Shown: positions 40,781 through 42,800 of the stretch, piece after piece | Numbering within the stretch: position 1 is the stretch's first letter | How the letters are laid out: every line of letters starts with the position of its first letter | NCBI GenBank assembly: GCA_044224215.1 | Contig: JBGAKX010000023.1 | Location: 1 to 42,800, forward strand | Length of the DNA: 42,800 nt | Source: DAOMFM01 sp035429825 | GTDB lineage: Bacteria > Acidobacteriota > Blastocatellia > UBA7656 > JADIYM01 | Direction: 5' to 3' | Made by a program: the position numbers and the translations under genes | Notes under the pieces: model-generated | Databases searched by the model: none | What the model saw: only the letters and a program-made list of their open reading frames with translations | What the model was told of the DNA's origin: nothing

Positions 40781-42007
40781 CTACACCCGCTTGAGAGCAC
40801 GCACAAACGGTCTTTTCACGGCAGCGGGCGACACGCGCCCGACGACGACCCTTGGCGTCTGGTGCCAGCGCGCAAACCGCATGACGGCGCCGGCCACGTC
40901 GTCGCACCACGGATCGGATACTTCCACACCAGGCTCGACGTACAGTGAACGCACCTCGAACACCCCGTCGCGGCGATGCGCCTTGGCATCGAGCCGACCA
41001 ACGAGCGCTCCGCGACTCAGGATCGGAAGCGAAAAGTACCCGTACCGACGCTTTGCCGCCGGCGTGTAGCACTCGATCCGGTAGTCGAAATCGAACAATT
41101 CGAGCGCACGGGCTCGGTCCCAGACGATCGGATCGAAAGGAGACAGCACCGTCGTGTGCTCCGACGCGAGCCGGCCCGCCGCGGCCCGGCGCGCCAGCCG
41201 CAGATTATCCGGATGAACAAGGGCTGTCCCCAGCTCTGAAATCTCCACCTCGACGAGCGCACCTTCTTCGACAAGGCCTGCCAGCAGCGTCGCATTCCCG
41301 GGTTTCGGCGTCCGGTAGTAGTCCGGCACCCACCGCGGCCGCGCCACGCCGAGCGTCCGCACCGTCCGCAACGCGAGCTCGCGCCGAACGGTCTCCATCG
41401 AAGGCGTCTCGTCATCGGGGCACGCCGGCATGCCGCGCTCGGTGATGTCGTACCTGCGATGGAAGTTCTCGCGAGCGACGATCGCCAGCTCGCCCGTCGT
41501 GAGCAGGTGCTCGAGCGCCGCCTTCTCGGGTTTCCAGTTCCACCAGCCGCCCTTCTGTCCGTCGGTCCGCTCAAAGTCCGCGGCCATCACCGGTCCGTGT
41601 GCACGCACGTGCTCGAGCACGCGCCGCGTCACGTGCTCGTTCTGCGCGATCCACTTCATCCACAACGCGTTGTTGCCGCGCACGGGCTCGAGCATGAAGC
41701 GCCGGAAGAGCGGGTAGTCCTCCATCGGGATGAAGCACGCCTCGTGCGCCCAGTACTCAAAGATCTTTCGCCGTGCGAGCAGTCGGTCGAGCATCTGCTG
41801 ATCGAAGTCGCCCAGCCGGCTCCACAGCACCAGGTACGGGCTGCGCGCAACCACGTGGATCGTGTCGATCTGAAGCACGCCCATGCGCCGGATCGCGCCG
41901 AGCACGTCGCGCGGGCGGACCGGCCCCTCGGGACGCGTGGACAATCCCTGCACTGCGAGCATCAGCGCTCGGGCGGCGTCACGCGACAGTTCGAGTCGTT
42001 TTGGCAT
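40781..42007 (-). CDS. YcaQ-like winged-helix DNA glycosylase
   Basis: This 408-residue protein matches the YcaQ/AlkX family of winged-helix glycosylases that unhook interstrand DNA crosslinks. The catalytic Gln-x-Asp motif is present as Gln46-Ile-Asp48 in RRMGVLQIDTIHVV, and the following SPYLVLWSRLG, YWAHEACFIPMEDYP and LSPFDPIVWDRARALELFDF blocks are typical. It begins at ATG 42007; a longer frame upstream merely overlaps the LysR gene. The downstream palindrome and radical SAM gene suggest a small DNA-repair cluster, which is inference. Confidence 0.88.
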   Translation of the reverse strand: MPKRLELSRDAARALMLAVQGLSTRPEGPVRPRDVLGAIRRMGVLQIDTIHVVARSPYLVLWSRLGDFDQQMLDRLLARRKIFEYWAHEACFIPMEDYPLFRRFMLEPVRGNNALWMKWIAQNEHVTRRVLEHVRAHGPVMAADFERTDGQKGGWWNWKPEKAALEHLLTTGELAIVARENFHRRYDITERGMPACPDDETPSMETVRRELALRTVRTLGVARPRWVPDYYRTPKPGNATLLAGLVEEGALVEVEISELGTALVHPDNLRLARRAAAGRLASEHTTVLSPFDPIVWDRARALELFDFDYRIECYTPAAKRRYGYFSLPILSRGALVGRLDAKAHRRDGVFEVRSLYVEPGVEVSDPWCDDVAGAVMRFARWHQTPRVVVGRVSPAAVKRPFVRALKRV

Positions 42008-42038
42008 GGAATCCGTCGAATCCGCGAATGCTCGGCTA

Positions 42039-42800
42039 TTACGGCGACTCGTCGGCGCCGGAGCTGACGAGGTCGAGAAACGCGTGCGCGGCGGGCGAGA
42101 GTGTGTGCTCGCGCCGGTGCACAATGCGGATGATACGGTAGAGGTCGAGCTCGTCGACTTCAACCTCGACCAGGCGGCCTTTCGCGACGTCCGTTGCGAC
42201 GACGATGTGCGGCAGAAACGACACGCCCACGCCGCGTTCCACGAACGCCTTGATCGTCTCGAGCGTCGCAATCTCCATCGAGATGTTGAGCGGCGTCTCG
42301 TGCGACGCAAAGAAGTCGACGATTCCCGTTCGCGCCGGCGTCTTCACGTTGTGCGCGATGAAGGCTTCCGCCCCGAGCTCGCGCACCGAGACGCGCGTGC
42401 GGCCGGCAAGCGGATGCGAGGGACCGACGACGAGCACCATGTGGTCGCGCCTGACAACGCGCGATTCGAGCGCCGGATTGCCCGGTTCGTACGACACGAA
42501 CCCAAAGTCGAGGTTTCGCTCGAACACTTCCGCGGGGATGCGCTCGGACGTGCTGCGGGACACCTCGATCCTGATCGCCGGGTGCGCGTCGCGGAATGCC
42601 AGCAGGAGCGGTGGCAGCAGGTACAGCGACACACTCTCGTTCGCGCCGATCGCAAGCCGCCCGCGGAACAGCCCGCGCAGCTGGGCGATGTCGGCGGTCG
42701 CCTCGTCGTGGATGTGCAGCAGCCTGTTCGCATAGCCGAGCAGTACGACGCCCGCCTCGGTCAGCGTCAGCGGCTTGGCCGAGCGGTCGAACAACGGCTC
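42039..42800 (-). CDS. LysR-family regulator, N-terminus cut by window edge
   Basis: The visible 253 residues include the end of the helix-turn-helix linker (EPLFDRSAKPLTLTEAG) and the full substrate-binding domain of a LysR-type regulator (GRLAIGANESVSLYLLPPLLLAF, SERIPAEVFERNLDFGFVSY, VERGVGVSFLPHIVV). About 45 N-terminal residues with most of the DNA-binding domain lie beyond base 42800. It is followed 31 bp later by the YcaQ-like gene in the same direction. The inducer and targets are unknown; its divergent partner, if any, lies outside the window. Confidence 0.9.
   Translation of the reverse strand, partial: EPLFDRSAKPLTLTEAGVVLLGYANRLLHIHDEATADIAQLRGLFRGRLAIGANESVSLYLLPPLLLAFRDAHPAIRIEVSRSTSERIPAEVFERNLDFGFVSYEPGNPALESRVVRRDHMVLVVGPSHPLAGRTRVSVRELGAEAFIAHNVKTPARTGIVDFFASHETPLNISMEIATLETIKAFVERGVGVSFLPHIVVATDVAKGRLVEVEVDELDLYRIIRIVHRREHTLSPAAHAFLDLVSSGADESP

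Noticed and set aside
1..42800. tRNA, rRNA and riboswitch genes
   Set aside because: I looked for cloverleaf-like and conserved RNA patterns in the intergenic regions and saw none that I can support.

Overview
The window is GC-rich and almost fully coding, with genes on both strands. It reads like a chromosomal stretch from a soil-type Acidobacteriota, probably Vicinamibacteria-like. The gene repertoire suggests this: a TonB-dependent receptor with an N-terminal carboxypeptidase-regulatory-like domain, a large Asp-box (BNR/sortilin-like) propeller protein, an M64 peptidase, a bacterial GH47 mannosidase and a PA0069-type radical SAM protein. The taxonomy is inference; no rRNA or other marker gene is present. 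A 15-base N run at 22506-22520 shows that this is a scaffolded assembly, most likely a metagenome bin.

Layout. 1-5.0 kb: an alpha/beta hydrolase; a sigma54 enhancer-binding regulator divergent from an AhpD-like CxxC peroxidase, with a matching -24/-12 promoter and an upstream palindrome; a DinB-like protein; and a secreted SnoaL-like protein. 5.0-8.9 kb: a quinone oxidoreductase, then a DoxX-haloacid dehalogenase pair divergent from an ECF sigma factor and its NrsF-type anti-sigma factor. The two directions carry nearly identical ECF-type promoters. 8.9-14.4 kb: M20 amidohydrolase, outer-membrane-like protein, nitrilase-family amidase, and a secreted beta-helix protein. 14.4-17.1 kb: overlapping genes for a GH47 mannosidase and a PaaK/CapK-like adenylate-forming ligase. 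17.2-20.7 kb: a small Cys/His protein, a TonB-dependent receptor, a strong hairpin and a truncated IS630 transposase. 20.8-27.7 kb: a secreted protein of unknown function, the propeller protein broken by the assembly gap, a hexapeptide-repeat acidic protein translationally coupled to an M64 peptidase, and an HD-domain protein. 27.7-36.2 kb: a GH13 hydrolase, a GT2 glycosyltransferase, a secreted EreA/ChaN-like protein, a large helical secreted protein, an SDR-DUF2867 protein, and a small membrane protein next to a group II truncated haemoglobin. 36.2-42.8 kb: a TetR regulator, thioredoxin, a DedA-rhodanese fusion, a 72-bp direct repeat, a sigma54-driven Gly/Asn/Tyr-rich secreted protein, a radical SAM protein, a YcaQ-like DNA glycosylase, and a LysR regulator cut by the window edge.

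Most notable: the DedA-rhodanese gene carries an in-frame UGA where the family has the second Cys of a Cys-x-Cys active-site loop. The frame stays open and rhodanese-like for 40 more codons. A perfect 7-bp GC-rich hairpin begins 14 nt after the UGA, which fits a bacterial SECIS element. This is a candidate selenoprotein; a nonsense mutation is the main alternative. Redox and stress handling recurs through the window (AhpD-like peroxidase with its sigma54 regulator, DoxX/ECF/NrsF, thioredoxin, truncated haemoglobin, rhodanese), and several regulatory circuits can be read directly from promoter motifs.
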